Part shown: one piece after another, positions 34,655 to 48,000 of the stretch
Numbering within the stretch: position 1 is the stretch's first letter
Layout of the letters: the number at the start of each line of letters is the position of its first letter
NCBI GenBank assembly: GCA_017165825.1
Contig: CM029370.1
Location: 28,096,146 to 28,160,145, forward strand
Direction: 5' to 3'
DNA length: 64,000 bases
From: Hepsetus odoe
Lineage: Eukaryota > Chordata > Actinopteri > Characiformes > Hepsetidae
Notes under the pieces: generated by a model
Database searches by the model: none
What the model was told of the DNA's origin: nothing
What the model saw: only the letters and a program-made list of their open reading frames with translations
Program-made: the position numbers and the translations under genes

Positions 34655-34745
34655 TTCACTCTTTCACGCTATGAGCGCTGGCATAAGCTCCAGCACCCCC
34701 TCCACCCTGGGTAGGAACAATGGTTCAGATATTGGATTGACGGAT
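34655..34745 (+). mobile_element. Family C tail fragment
   Basis: TCACGCTATGAGCGCTGGCA, AAGCTCCAGCACCCCCTCCA and CAATGGTTCAGATATTGGAT. Confidence 0.5.
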
Positions 34746-34814
34746 GTTCTAAAGTTAAGGTACTACAGTGTAGATCTTTTTTTGCATGATGTGTTTCAGA
34801 ATAAAAGCCATGCT

Positions 34815-34885
34815 TGACTCTGAACGCCATCCAGCTGCTGGTGCAGACCATGGTTATCTCCTGCCTTCATTATTGCAACCTGTGA
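34815..34885 (+). mobile_element. L2-type RT fragment
   Basis: LNAIQLLVQTMVISCLHYCN, the VISRLDYCNSLL region of L2 reverse transcriptases, ending in a stop. Confidence 0.5.
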
Positions 34886-34919
34886 GCTGAGACCTGTTAC
34901 TCTTTGCATTTTGCAGATC

Positions 34920-35040
34920 TTCTGTGATGGTATGTTTCGGATGAATCAAAGTTCATGTTCCACTCTGCATTCCTCCATAAGGCATCTCTGGATCACAGGA
35001 CGACTCGGGTGATGAGAAAAAAAAAGCTCATGGCTGTCAG
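34920..35040 (+). mobile_element. Tc1-like transposase fragment
   Basis: VSDESKFMFHSAFLHK resembles the WSDESKF block, which carries the second catalytic Asp, of fish Tc1 transposases. A single short block only. Confidence 0.4.
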
Positions 35041-35639
35041 TCACACCATTTCCTTCCCTGCCCACCCAGCCGAAGCCCAGAACCACAACACCGGGGTAGC
35101 CTTGTGGTCGTGAGGAGCTTCTCTAAATCGCTGAGAGTGCTGCCCCAGGAAAGGGCCTGTGTCTGAGACATTCATGTGTTTGAACGAAATCTACGCCATG
35201 CTATTATGTAACTATGTTTCCCATAAACCCATCAAAAAGAAGTTTTTAATCTATATCATCCACTGTAAATGTGAAGGACATCGTTGTCTTCGTACATTAA
35301 AGCCATCACCATTTTCAGCTGCAGGTATAAGTTTAAGGACAGCAAGCTTTTGTACAATTCTACTTTAGGTTATGAAAAGGTACACATGCGCCCCCTTTCT
35401 CCTGGAAAAACAGAAGATCTTAGAACTTTGAGGGTTCAATCACGCCATATCTTGATGAACCTGAGCACCTTCTTAATGCTACATGAGCTTTTCATAACAG
35501 CCTTTTCAAAGAAGTTGAAGGAGGTCTTTCTGGTCTTTCTAAAAGTGACTTTTCTTTTAGCCTTTCAGGAGGCACATCTGAAATTATTTATAAAGTATTT
35601 ATTTAAATTAACGAAGTCTAATGAAGCCCAGTGGAAGGA
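35041..35639. other. No recognised feature
   Basis: Unassigned; an open frame of 136 codons at 35,284-35,694 has no known relative and runs into a SINE remnant. Confidence 0.45.
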
Positions 35640-35823
35640 TTTTGGACCAGTCACTTTTGGCCCAAGAAATTGCAGCTTCAAATCCTACCTGTAGTCCTAC
35701 CACCCTTGGGCTCCTCAGGATACCCCATGATGCCAACTTTATTTAGGGAGACTGTTGCTATGATTCAGAAACGGAATCACTCTAGATCAGAGTGTCTGCT
35801 AAATGCCATAAATGGAAATGTCA
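35640..35823 (+). mobile_element. SINE family B, decayed
   Basis: CAGCTTCAAATCCTACCTGT, then CACTCTAGATCAGAGTGTCT and GCTAAATGCCATAAATGGAA, the family B tail. Confidence 0.65.
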
Positions 35824-36159
35824 TTGATATTTGATGGTAACTACAAGCGAAACTAGGGTTCTGCAAGAAGACGTCTGGCAATCCAGTTAAGCCACAATAC
35901 GTGACGAGATACAAGAAATCCCTTTTTTTATTCACTCTGTGTTTTAACCAGGTCCTTCACAGCTAAACTGTTTTCAAGCCTATATTTCTCACGTTCCTTT
36001 GACTTTTGCACATTTCATCTCCTGCTGATTCCACTTTCACATATGCCTGCACTTTATTAGGTACCTCTATCTGCTAATGCATGTGCACCGTTAAGCTGAA
36101 TGGGGGAGAAAATCCTGCAAAAGAGAATGACGCTCGTAGAAACACAACTGACACGGCGT
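35824..36159. other. No recognised feature
   Basis: Lies between the SINE and the end of the col12a1 3-prime UTR; TTTATTAGGTACCTC at 36,053 resembles a common fish transposon end. Confidence 0.4.
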
Positions 36160-36969
36160 TATATTTTCAGTAGTTTTATTGAAAAATGCCTCCTCTGTTT
36201 CAGAAATAAATAAGAAAATAAGGCTGTGGAATTCACAATTTGCAGTTAAAAACATCAAGCAGCAATACTATATCCATAGTCTTGCACACAAATGCCAACT
36301 GCGTTTGATACTGATAAAACAACAATGGCAACAACTATATTCTGATTTAAAAAAAAGAAAATGAAATCAGACAAAATAAAACTTACTAAATATACACCAC
36401 AGACATGCAATTCCACTTTTGGTAAAATCAGCTGTGAGTTGATATTAGGAAACTGATAAATGTTTGGTTTAAAATAAAGTAATGGAGGCCATGTGTTACC
36501 ATATTGCGAATGATGACAAAACGAACGTTTCTCAGGGTGATGAAGGCGGACAGAGTGCGTGGGTGATGTGTACGAGGATGTGTGCGGAACACTCGCCGTG
36601 GTCCGGGATGAAGGAAGCGTGGATGAGCGTAACTGGTTGTAAAAAGCATGGGTGTGTCTCAAAGGCCTTCCTGTGGCAAGCGCTTAACTGCCAGCAACAG
36701 TGCTGGGATCGAGCGTATTAATCATCCTAATGTGGTAAGCGTTTAATGAAGCGGGTCATTTACAAGCATACAAAGAGAGCAAGTTTGTCAAAAACTTGGA
36801 GAAGCTTTGGATTTGGTCCCAACCTACCCTGCTGAATCCACGCGCACACACTTTACGGTGTTAAAACAAGGAAAAGAAAGGAAAGAAATGTAGTACCTCG
36901 GTCATATCAAGTGTTCATAGTGGCATTTGTGGAGGAAAACGTTTGGCATTTATTCAAAGAATATTTTCT
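36160..36969 (-). other. col12a1: Probable col12a1 3-prime UTR
   Basis: About 800 bases downstream of the stop with no other exon signal. The far end is placed by an AATAAA on the minus strand at 36,175-36,180. The extent is inferred; another AATAAA lies at 36,949-36,954, just after the stop. Confidence 0.5.
36175..36180 (-). terminator. col12a1: Candidate poly(A) signal of col12a1
   Basis: AATAAA on the minus strand within CATTTTTCAATAAAACTACT, about 790 bases after the stop. Seen in sequence; use not shown. Confidence 0.45.
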
Positions 36970-37097
36970 TTAGGACGATATCCGTTTGGACTGTCTTCTG
37001 GGTAGCGATCTCTTGCGGCGCTCGTTGGGGGAAAGCTCATAGTCTTCCTCAGGTATTGGGACTACATGCGGTTGGCGCTCACGTGGAGGCGGCTCTG
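36970..37097 (-). CDS. col12a1: col12a1 window exon 23 (basic NC1 tail, stop)
   Basis: Coding from 37,097 to the TAA at 36,970-36,972. Encodes EPPPRERQPHVVPIPEEDYE, then a very basic end NERRKRSLPRRQSKRISS. An acidic segment followed by a basic tail agrees with the long NC1 form of collagen XII as I recall it. The acceptor (TTTCCAAG at 37,098) was chosen because it is the only nearby AG that joins in phase with exon 22. Its pyrimidine tract is poor, so the 5-prime edge is uncertain. A stronger-looking acceptor at 37,143 would end the protein at once. Confidence 0.68.
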
Positions 37098-40000
37098 CTT
37101 GGAAATATGGTTGCGGCCAGTTGAGCATGGGGGTAACATTACACTCAAAGTCAACAAAGCAAAAAGAGCAAAAAGGGCATTGCAGACGTCTGTCAGTGCT
37201 GGAACGCCACGAGCACTACACTAAAACCACAGCAGACACGTGTGGGGAGGAGGAAAAAAAAACATTGGTGAGTTCGCAGACACTGACCAAAAAAAAAAAG
37301 GCAGCTCAGCACTTTCTGCTCTTCCCATCTTTGATGAAACACAACACTGAAGCATCTAGAGAAGCCCTGTTGTAGCTGGACTGCTTTTCCCAGAGGAGAT
37401 GTGAGGATTTTAACCGACCGACTTGGATGTTCCAGTGAGCTTTCGCCCACTCGGAGCACTCCGATTCATACTGGGTCAAAATCACTGCAAAATTATAACC
37501 GTCAGAATGAATGATGAAAAAAAAAATCAAATAAACACAGTCTGAGGATTCAAACCGAATTCAAACCACTTTTATTACTGTCAGACTGCAAAAACGGCAC
37601 ATTGGAAATTCATACTGGATTAGCATCACTCCACAAATACTACACCAGACTGCAAAATCATACTGGGTCCAAACCAATCGGAGTGTAAACTTCGCCGCAA
37701 ATGTAAATCTGATTTAATTCCTAGAGTTTTTACATTCAGACTGTAAAAACGACATATTCATACCGGATCTGAACCGCTGCACAGTTACTACAGTCAGACT
37801 CTGCACCCTACACACTGCAGATTCATCCTGGATTAAATGACTCCAGAATTAGTTTCGTTCAAACTGTAAAACGCTGCAAACCCACACCGGACTAAAACCG
37901 TTCCACAGATTTTGCAGTCAGACCGAGACAGACTGAGAATTCACACTGGATTAAATCACTCCTGCGATCAGTCGTGCAGTAAGAACTTCATACGTAGATT
38001 CATACCAGATCTAAATCACTCCAAAATATCAGTCTGACTGGAAAAACTATGTCCTGGAGATTCATACTGGAGTCCCAATTCTTTAATAGTTACTTCTAAA
38101 GTAATGCAGGCGTGTCTATGAACTGAAATATCATTGAAGGACAATTGTAGGGCCTCCCCTGGAAAAACCATTCCAGTTTGAACAGGGCTCTGTGATTCGC
38201 TACGGCTGCTGGTAAGAAAACTCTCTCTGTCGGCAAGAACGCGATCGAGTGTGCTGCGATACTTTTGCACACGTTTTCTTTTTTTTCTTAAAAAAAAACA
38301 AACCTCCAGGGTCCTAAAAAAAGGCACATGCTTCAAATCACCCCTGAGCAAAATCTGAGGGTACATCAACTAAGGCACATAGTATAAAAAGAGGCATTCA
38401 CGTTGGCATTCAGCGAACAGCAGGATACATTGCACAAGCTCACTATGGGTGTTAAAACTAATTTTAGTGGTGTTGGGTTCATTTACAAGGCACTATTAGT
38501 TTATTTACAGGTAAAAAAAAAAATGGTCGAACAGGTTAAATGGCTGTCATCTCGGCTACAAATCTTCTTGGTTAGTAAGTGTTGCTGTTGTTGTTGTTGT
38601 GGTTGCTTTGCGTCATGCTCCTCCACCTGCCTGTCTGCTGATTGGCTTCAAGATGCAAACAGGCCACTAGGTTGCTGCCATCACCCGTTGCTTTGCTTTG
38701 GCGGTTTAGGTTGCTGTGAACTGTTGTTAGTACCAGTCCGCTATTTATTTTATTTTTTCTTTGTGGTACTTGTTTCTCTCTCTTTTTTTAATATTGTTTT
38801 CAATAGTGTTCGTTAAGTGTTTTCTTCGGTGGTTATCCTCATAGAACTCATCAACATGTGCGAGCACAAAGCTCAGAATCAGGCCTTTCTCACGAGTTCA
38901 GCGTGAAAAGCAGCACAGGCACTTTAGAATGCTTATGAACCTGAAACAGGTCAGAGAGGGTGTTAGACTTCACTCAGCTCACGAAACTACATCATCAGGT
39001 TCTCATGCACCGCGTAGAATGACGTTTGGGCCGGCGAAAGCTGCTAACGTATCCGAGCGTCTTCTTCTGGGGAGATTTTTCGACCTGATTCGAGCCTTTT
39101 CACATAAAAAATCTCGCCGCATTGGCTGATCGTTTCACTAGATTTGAGATACGATGGTTAAAAAGCAGCGTTTGAGCATTTGCTTGCCTTTTTTTTAAGC
39201 GATAATGCCTGGAAAGGAGTTAAATCGTGGAAATATTCTCTCAGTAAACCCATCGTGAGGTGTAGCGCATCAGTTGCACGGTTAAGATGCTTTCCCGGAC
39301 CATAAACGTCATTTTTTTGCTGTGCATGCCTGATTCACTATGTTAAAAATACAGCATGCTTTAAACATTCTCTAATGCACTCTGCTAAAACATGCCCAGT
39401 TATTAGCAAGTGTCCTATATCATGCAACAGGCACTTCTCTGAGAGCCTACGTACCTCTGTATCCCTGTCCGTTGTAGGGTATGCCTACGCACTGAGAGGA
39501 GTCACAGTATCCCGGAGGGCCGGGTGGGCCCCTGACTCCTGGGACACCGTTGCGACCAGGAGGACCACGAGGACCTGAAGCTCCGCTAGAGCCTGGGGGA
39601 CCCATTCTAGATTCACCTGGAGGGCCTGGGGGGACACGGGGAGAAGCAAAACTCAAGCAACACTGCTGTTTGCAACGTTCTGCAACATTCGATCAGGGCT
39701 GAGTCGGCAACAGAGAGGAAAAGAGCTTCAAACCTGGAAAAGGGAAAGAGCTATGCCTCCTTTTCTTTCACTTAATACTATGTAACCGCTCAAGGTCATA
39801 CCTTTGGGATGTAAAAAAATAAAAATCTGGGCTAAAAGACAATAGGAATGGCACGGTTTCAAGAGACCCAGAAAATCCGTTTCAAAAGGCCCTGCGACCC
39901 GAAGCTTTCCCTTTGTGTCAGTTCAAATTACGAAAAGAAAAAAAGCGACTCGAATGGGAAGGACTTCTCAAAACGGTGCTGACAGTTTTTTGAAGGGACG

Positions 40001-43000
40001 CGAATGAATCAAGCACATGTCTAGTGAGTATGAGTGTGTACGAGTGTGCATGTGTGAGAGGGAGAGAGAAAAATCATACCAGGTGGTCCAGGCATGCCTC
40101 TTTGTCCTCTCTCTGAAATCCCAGGACTTCCTCTCTCGCCCTTCTCTCCAGCTGGGCCTAAACAAAACGAGCGCACACACAAAAACCAGCATGAGAACAA
40201 AGACAACCTCCAAAACACAACAGAAGGATGCCCAGATAACAACCACACTGGTGTTGCAGAAATGACAGGGAACCTGTGGAAACCCTTCAACGAGAACTTT
40301 AAAGGACTGAAGAAGAAAACGTTTCTCAGAGTGGTCCATGATGCTTCGGTCTCAGCAGGAGCCGAAGGTCAACAGCATCACGTCGGCTTTGGTGCGATGC
40401 AGCAGCACCATCTTCATGGTTTTTGGTTTTTCGTGCTCTTCTGCATATTGATGGACATTGCATTGCATGTTTTTATGGCTAGTGTTTTCAAATTTCAATA
40501 ATACTTTATTTAAATCTGCCACAGCTGGTTTATATACGCAGGTCATGGGATACAGTACCGCGCAAAATCTCACACTTAAGCACTTATAGATTAAAACTGC
40601 TTACCTTTGCAAAAATGTTACTCTAGGTATTCCTATAACGCAATACAATCAGAAAACTTTCATTTTGAAGCGAGTGATGTGATGGGGACAGTACCTTGCT
40701 CAAGGGTATCTCAGGGCAACATAGTGGTCTGGGATTTGAATCCACAACCTTCTGATCCTGGGGCCAACTCCCTAAACACTAAGCCACCGCTGCCCCTATT
40801 TTTAACTCACTGAAAGCAATAAGAATGTATTTTTTGAATATTTATTATCTCAGGAGCTGGATTTCTTCTTTATCTTTTTCTTCATAATGCAGTAAACTCT
40901 TCCATCAGCAGCACCTGATTTGACATAATGAAGCATCGATTCCCTAAAGCTGGTTCTGAACAAGAGCTACTGATGCTGGGGCTCCCAGACGAAACCTTAA
41001 ACGAGTGAAAAGTAACAGTACGTTTTTAAATCGAATTTATTCTGGTGCCTGCAGTGTTTGCACAGCACTATGTCATGATATCACGTGAAATTAACTGCTG
41101 TGAAATTCTACATTATGATCGTTTGTGGTACTTTATAGTGAAGAATTTGACCCAGAACCATGGGCAACAGCTACACAGCAGCATAGCTGCAGAGAATTTA
41201 TAGGTACAGTGTTCACTCAAAGTTCAATTAAGACTCAAGTGAAGTTCAATTTAGGCTTCACTTAACGGCTTTTTGAAAAAGATAGTTTTCATATTGAACA
41301 AGCCATCAGAAGTTAACAGCCTTCACTAATCAAGGCCTTCCAGAGCTTCCAGAGCTAAAGTCTTCATCCAGAACCACATAAAACTATATTATAGAACAGG
41401 GTGCCAAATTCTTCCACCCTTCATTTCTTCATATTTTGCTTCCAAAGATATTCTTGCATTATTAACATATTCCTGAGGAACAGTTCTCCTGACCTCCTGG
41501 AGGACAAAGGCGCAGATGATTCCAGATGATCAGATGATTAGTTTACTCCTGATGCTGAATGTGCGAGTGGTTGGAACACCTTTATCTAGAACCTTGTATC
41601 TTTAGGCACTCTGTTTTCATTTCTTTCATTAGATGTACTCCATGTGCCAAAGATGAGGCCAAAAAAACAATATTTTCCAGCCAAACGTAAGGAAATGATT
41701 GGCTCAAGGCTTTTGAACGGAACTGTATCTACTACACTAATGCACTCCCACTGATACACTGGGTTATTATACAGTTACAGATGCAGCAGAACTCTCCAGG
41801 GCGGTAAATCTCCAGAAACAGGGGGTATCTTTGTTAAAACAAATGTTTATTGCCCACCCAGTGATTTATTTTAACTCCCTGCGTCAATCTGAAGAGGGTA
41901 AAGCAGGTTTGTGTGCTTCTAGTGGCCAAAAAGACTCAGAAGAACCAGGATTTATCGCTAATATTAAGCTTATTTAGTCAAGAATGATATCTTCTTTACC
42001 AGCAGTGGTGTCAGGACTTCATCCTGGTGGAAAGGGGCAACTAGACACTTTTTGTTTCAGTTGTAAATATTTGTGCAGAACCGAAAGGCAGTAATCCACA
42101 TATGGATATGGGATGTGCATGAAATAAAAGTTCCATTAATAAACTACTTTAATGCAGAAATATGTAATTAAAGCCTTTCTATCTATTAGTCTCAAGACGG
42201 CACGCCACAGTTCGGTGTGAACTGCACTAATGAATGCACTCCAGAACCGGGACGTCTTTGTTAAAACATAAAGCTTATTGGCCAGCAATGCCAGACCCCC
42301 ACTGATTAAGATTCCCTGCGTTTGTAAAGTAAAGCAGAACGATTTTTTGACTTGGTTTGTTGCTCTAGTGTCCAAAAAGACTCTAAATGATAAAAATCAT
42401 TTCTATCTCCTTGTCTCAGGACTGTATGGCACTAATGAGTGAACTCCTACTGATGTTCCAGGTAAGAATGCAGTTTTGGATGCAACAAAACTCTCCAGGG
42501 CGTTGGATGGCTGTTCATTTGAACTTTTTATTGGTCTGCAAGAAAACAAACTAGCCACTAAATCAAAGGACCTTGAGTTTAAATGTGTCCACTTTTAGAA
42601 TGTACACACAATTAGCACTCGAGCTGCTTTGGGGGCTTTTTAAAAGTGGTGCTTGGCATCAGTGGCACCGTATCCTTGTTAATTTGTACATTTTATTGGG
42701 TTTCCAGCGTCTGCCGGTATTTCTAACACGAGTAAAGGAATAAAACACACCTCTGTCTCCCTGTCGGCCAGGTAATCCCGGGGCTCCTGGGATGCCGTTT
42801 CGGCCCAACCGTCCAGGCTCTCCACGAGGACCTTGAGGACCAGGTTGTCCCGGGGGGCCTGCAGGTCCGGGACTGTTGCTGCGCATGTCGCTGGGGATCT
42901 GGTTCAGCATTTCATTGAATCGACTCATTTGACCTTTGAGAAGAAGAGACAAAGTTGAACTTCTCGCTCTGTTTGTGGTAACAATGCAGAAACATCTACC

Positions 43001-45017
43001 AAAGTAAGGGCAGCTCACTGTTGACGAGCTGTTCGCAGACTTGTCTGGCAACGGAGCGCATCATGCCCTGAGAGGCAAGGTCACCCTGAGAGGAACAGCA
43101 CAAGAAATCAGCTCCGCTCTTTGGAGAAAAAACGTGCAATTAACAAGAAACGAGAGCTATTGTTAAACCAATCACTCACTCTTTCGCCTTTGTCTCCCTT
43201 CAGCCCAGAGGGTCCCTTTAGTAAATGAAAAACATGTCCACAGTTATACATACATGCACACCACATTAAAACCTACAAATCTCACTTTCCCCCAACCATA
43301 CTGGGTCTCACTGGCCGTATTTATGCCCCGACCACAAATTTCTTTAAGAGCTACCCATTCATTTATCACTGCTGCCTGATGAAATGCCTGTGCTGTCTGT
43401 CACTGGGGGAACCGGGCTAAAGAGAGTATTTCTCACAGACGTCTGACAGCATAATGTTAAGCTGCGCCGGAATGTGACAGATTTCATCACCGCATGCCGC
43501 AGCGTTCACGTCTAAGCAGGGTTTTGCAAGCAGAGGATAAAATCCGCTTCACTAATCATCAGTGGTTACATCAGCCGGTCACGTAAGGATATTCTTGTCA
43601 GTTCATACTTACAGGAACACCATTTTCACCAGACTTTCCAGGTGGTCCTGTAGGTCCTTGCATTCCAGGAGATCCAGGAGGTCCCTAAACAAAAAACAAA
43701 TAAACATCCAAACTTTAATTAAGTCGAATGTCTGGCTTTTTGGAAGCGTCCCACATGAATCCGGTGAAGACAAAAGGCTGTTGTGAAAAGTTGCATCGCG
43801 TCACTTTATGTCAATTTATGTGTCATTGAATTCGACCAAATGTAGCCGGGAAACAAGGAAGTGCAGAGCAAGAAGCTGATTGGTTATCAGCCCAGTATGC
43901 CTTCATTTTATTTGTTGTTTGGCCATTTTTTATTTGTTTTGCACATTTCTATATTTAAAAGCAAGATACTGGAGGTGAACTGGGATATTTTTTGATCACT
44001 ATCTTTCTTTGCCATGCAGTCATGTGATGTTATGTCTAATGAAATCTGACTTACAGTAACACTTTGCATTAAAGGTGCTCTAACATGAAATGTGTATAAC
44101 TTAAAAAAAACAGCTCCAGAAATGAGTTTTTTTAGTTTTTCTAACCATTGAGAATGTGGTTATGAGGGAAAAAAAGAAAATCTGACAAATCCATGTGCTT
44201 TAAAAGACATTTTTGCTTCTGGATGTGGAGAAATAGTGATTTTGACGGGAAAAAAGCCATCTTGGCTTCAGAACCGCATTACCCAATAGGATCCCAGAGA
44301 CCAGACTCCATTTGTGTGAATGCTGCCAACGCAACAAAGGATATTCGACAGGAAATGAGCTTACAGCGAGAAATGACACAATGCGGTTGTGCAAAGTGTT
44401 TGTAGAGCTACATCTAACAATTATGTTCATTTATGCTGCGCATCAAAACTCAGATGAATCCTTTCTGTCTTACCTAAACTGAATTCTGATCGTTCTCGTA
44501 CTGAGAACGTTCCTCAGATTTTTAAAAAAGTAGGAATACCACAGAACCACAGAATCAAAACCTACATTTTCACAATATTCGTTGTGTGAAAGTGTCGAAA
44601 ATGAAAGTGAAAATTTGAGAGCACCAGGGTGAGGTGTCTAGTGATCTGGGATCAGGAACTGATGAGTGAATGACTCCACCAAAGACAAAACCTTGTATGT
44701 ACAGATGTAGTCAGCCAATAAAGCCTGATCCTGAATCTATTTGAACACACCATTGGTCCTGGTAGTCCTCTGGGTCCGGGTGGTCCTTCCTTTCCTTGTG
44801 GTCCCTGCATTGGGTGCACGCACACAAACACACACGCACGCACACACGCATGCACACACATGCACACACACACACACGCACACACAATCAGATCCAGATT
44901 TCTTTACTAAAGGCTGATCTTTTGATGCTCTGCTCTGCACTCAGCAGCTTAACTCACTCACCCTCACACCAGCCGCTCCCATAGGGCCGATGGCACCAGC
45001 CGGGCCAGGTGGACCCT

Positions 45018-45074
<57 letters not shown>

Positions 45075-48000
45075 TAGTGCCAGACCCCTCGCACAGACAG
45101 CTTACCTATGTTTGACCATCCCAAACCAGAGCTTTCCCTCCATGTTTAAATCTTAACTTCATTTTAAAGATCTCCGCAGCCTTCCTCCCCCACCCATCCT
45201 TTTTCAGTCTCCCCTCATCAATTCTCTCTTTCTTTGATGCCTTGGCATAAGATTTATAGGCAACATAATACATTCCAGATTCATTTTACTGGCCATTATA
45301 AACCTGGCCTGTGAACCCTGCAAGTCATTAAATGCATGCCGCTATAGCATCTGCTCCGGCACGCTCACCTGCAAAGCGATGCCCAAAGCCGGTCGTTAAG
45401 ACTCTCTTTCTTTCTTTTCCGTTAGACCACTCAGACGGTTGTGCAACTGGAACAATGACTCTTTAAGAGGGTTATCAAGCAATGTTTTGTTTTACTCCAT
45501 TTCAGTTTGCCCTCGGTTGAGTCTTTTTGTTTCTTTGCAGAAACTGTGGAAGATTAACATTACTTTGGTGTTTAACCCTCACAGGACCTCCAGCACAGAT
45601 ATATGCTGTAAATGCAACATTGGTCAATCACTGGAGCCACAAAAAGCAACACCATATATGGAAGTTCTGGAGTGGGCTTCATACACACGCTCTTCAGACG
45701 ACACGCTCTGAGCTGAATTTGGCAGAATTTAAGTAATAGTTTGTTTTAAAAGTTAAAAAATGAATGATTCCTGGGGTTTAAAATGGCATTCTCTGTTAGC
45801 GATGTTTAAAGTGTGTGTGACACCAGTTTAATTGGAAAAGGTCTGATTTTTATATTGCTGGATAATACTTCCTAAGATTTTCTGCAAATAAAAGACCTTT
45901 TATACCGCACGTTCCAAAAACTTTTACAAAATATTTTAAAAGGATTAATGCCCTTAAACCACCGTCTGTGACAGTGTATTCAGCCGTACAGCCACCTGAC
46001 AGACAAGTTAACGTTATAAAATAATTCCTTCGAAAGAACCTCCAGGTTTCCACTTCATTAGCCATCCCGTGTTGATCCTTTCCTCGTCTAAAGGAACATC
46101 CAGTGGCACAGTCTTCGTGATGGCACAGGCTCATCGAGCCTGTGGTCAGGCTTTGAAATTCACAGTGGAATTTAAACACATTAATCTATGAGTACCTGGC
46201 GCCTGGCTTCACTAAACATCCACTTATCTGCTCGGCAGCGTGCAGCCATCAACGTCATTAATTTATTTACCAGGCCCACACATGTTTTGAATAAATACAA
46301 CCCAACAAAAAGCTGAAAGCGTCCAGCCAGGCACGTTATAACAATTAATATGTGCCCAGATAATCTGCAGTTCCACTGATGAACAAGATGAAATTGGAGC
46401 GCATGTCTAAGCCTATTGTTCACCCCTGCCTTCCATCCAGCCCTCTCTCCACAGATACGATCTGAGCTTTGCCACATGGAGCCCTTCCAGACTAGTAGCA
46501 CAGGCCCACACAATAGGAACTAGCTCCTCCTTCCCCTTTCCAAACCGCAAAGAGCTAAAAGAGCCAAAAGAGAACTCACTTTCTGCCCAGGTAGTCCAGC
46601 ATCACCGGGATCGCCTTTCGGTCCTGGACGGCCCTGCGGAAAAAAAATGGTAAATGGTAAAAACACTAATACAGGTTTTCATTCGAGTGGAGGAGGACAT
46701 GTACTGTCGTTCTGTTGGAAAGCCGACACATCAATCAAGCGAACAGGGCAGGATTTGTGAGAGTGGATTCTTGGACGAGGTCTTTGCTCCAGGCTGCCTG
46801 ACTAAAAAAGGCCAGAGGAACGGGCGGAAGCGGTTGGAGGGAGGGAGGGAAGGAGCTGTAGTCGAATTTATGCCTTCGAGTTTTAGGATTTGCCCCTAAA
46901 AGTTCTCTGATATGGAGCGAGAGTGTCCACAGACTTGGAAGCATGCTAAAGATAATTGCTGCGCAACTACAGCTCTTGGAAAAATAAATGCACTCGGTAA
47001 TCCCTGTTCTGTGTGCAGAGGTGCTCCGAGATTTACGGGCGGCTACTGAGAACTGGCGGAGAGCGTGGACGGCGGATGGGGAAAGAGATATCGAGCAGGA
47101 GGAGTGAGTGAGCATGGGGACTTACAGCCTCTCCTGGAATGGAGAGCCCGCTGGGGCCCTGAGGTCCGGGAAGACCCATCGGTCCTGGTGGTCCTATATC
47201 ACCACGAGGTCCAATCGGACCCTAGAGAAACACAAGAAAGCCCATTAGATTATCTTAGAATCTACTTTAGTGATCATTAGACTTTGATTAAAATATCAGG
47301 AGAAATTCATCTCTATACCATCTGTTCCCATCAGAACCCATTAATCCTCTTTCACTGACATTGCCGATGACCACACACTAAACATTGATTTCAGGCACAG
47401 TCAGCAGCCTGAAGAAGTGCACCGAGGTGAAAAACAAACTGTACTTGGCACTTACAGCAGGGCCGGTCTCTCCTCTTTCACCCCTCGGCCCTTTGCTACC
47501 AGGTGCGCCCTGGAAAAAGAAAGTATTTGGACAAATTACAGAGCCATTGACTACCAGTCGCTGAACTGCACAGTTCGGCCTCCTGTATGAGGAATTAAAG
47601 TACTTAAAGAAGGAAAGGTTTGGGCTCTATCAGAGTTTGGTTGAATAAGTTCAATGCACACAAAGCAAGCTAAAGTATTCTGGTTCTTCAAGTTATCTTA
47701 AAGCAGATTTTGATCAGACTATCTTTCCCCTCAACAACATGGTATACTTAGTATTTTCACCATAGTTACCAAAAATATCACAGTAGTTACTGTAAAATCT
47801 CCCCCAACTCAGGAGCCCTAAAGCCTCTTACCACAGGCCCCATCGCTCCAGGAGGTCCAGTGCTGTCTGAAGAGCATGTGCAGGCATTGGGAAGAGCGGG
47901 ACACTTGGCTTCATCTCTCTAGAAGATGGAAAACGAACGAGAGAGGTCAGTGGAGAAGCTCCTTTTCCAGGGATGCAATCATGATGTTTCGCGATGCTTC

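Larger units (their letters stand above)
40158..42750 (-). other. col12a1: col12a1 intron with SINE, Tc1-like piece and triple repeat
   Basis: 2.6-kb intron between the two COL1 parts. Contents are listed separately at 40,680, 41,390 and 41,737. Confidence 0.6.

Noticed and set aside
39455..43085. Collagen XIV or XXI instead of XII
   Set aside because: MLNQIP with a YCDSSQC...IPYNGQGY ending fits type XII as I recall it; the XIV and XXI tails are different.
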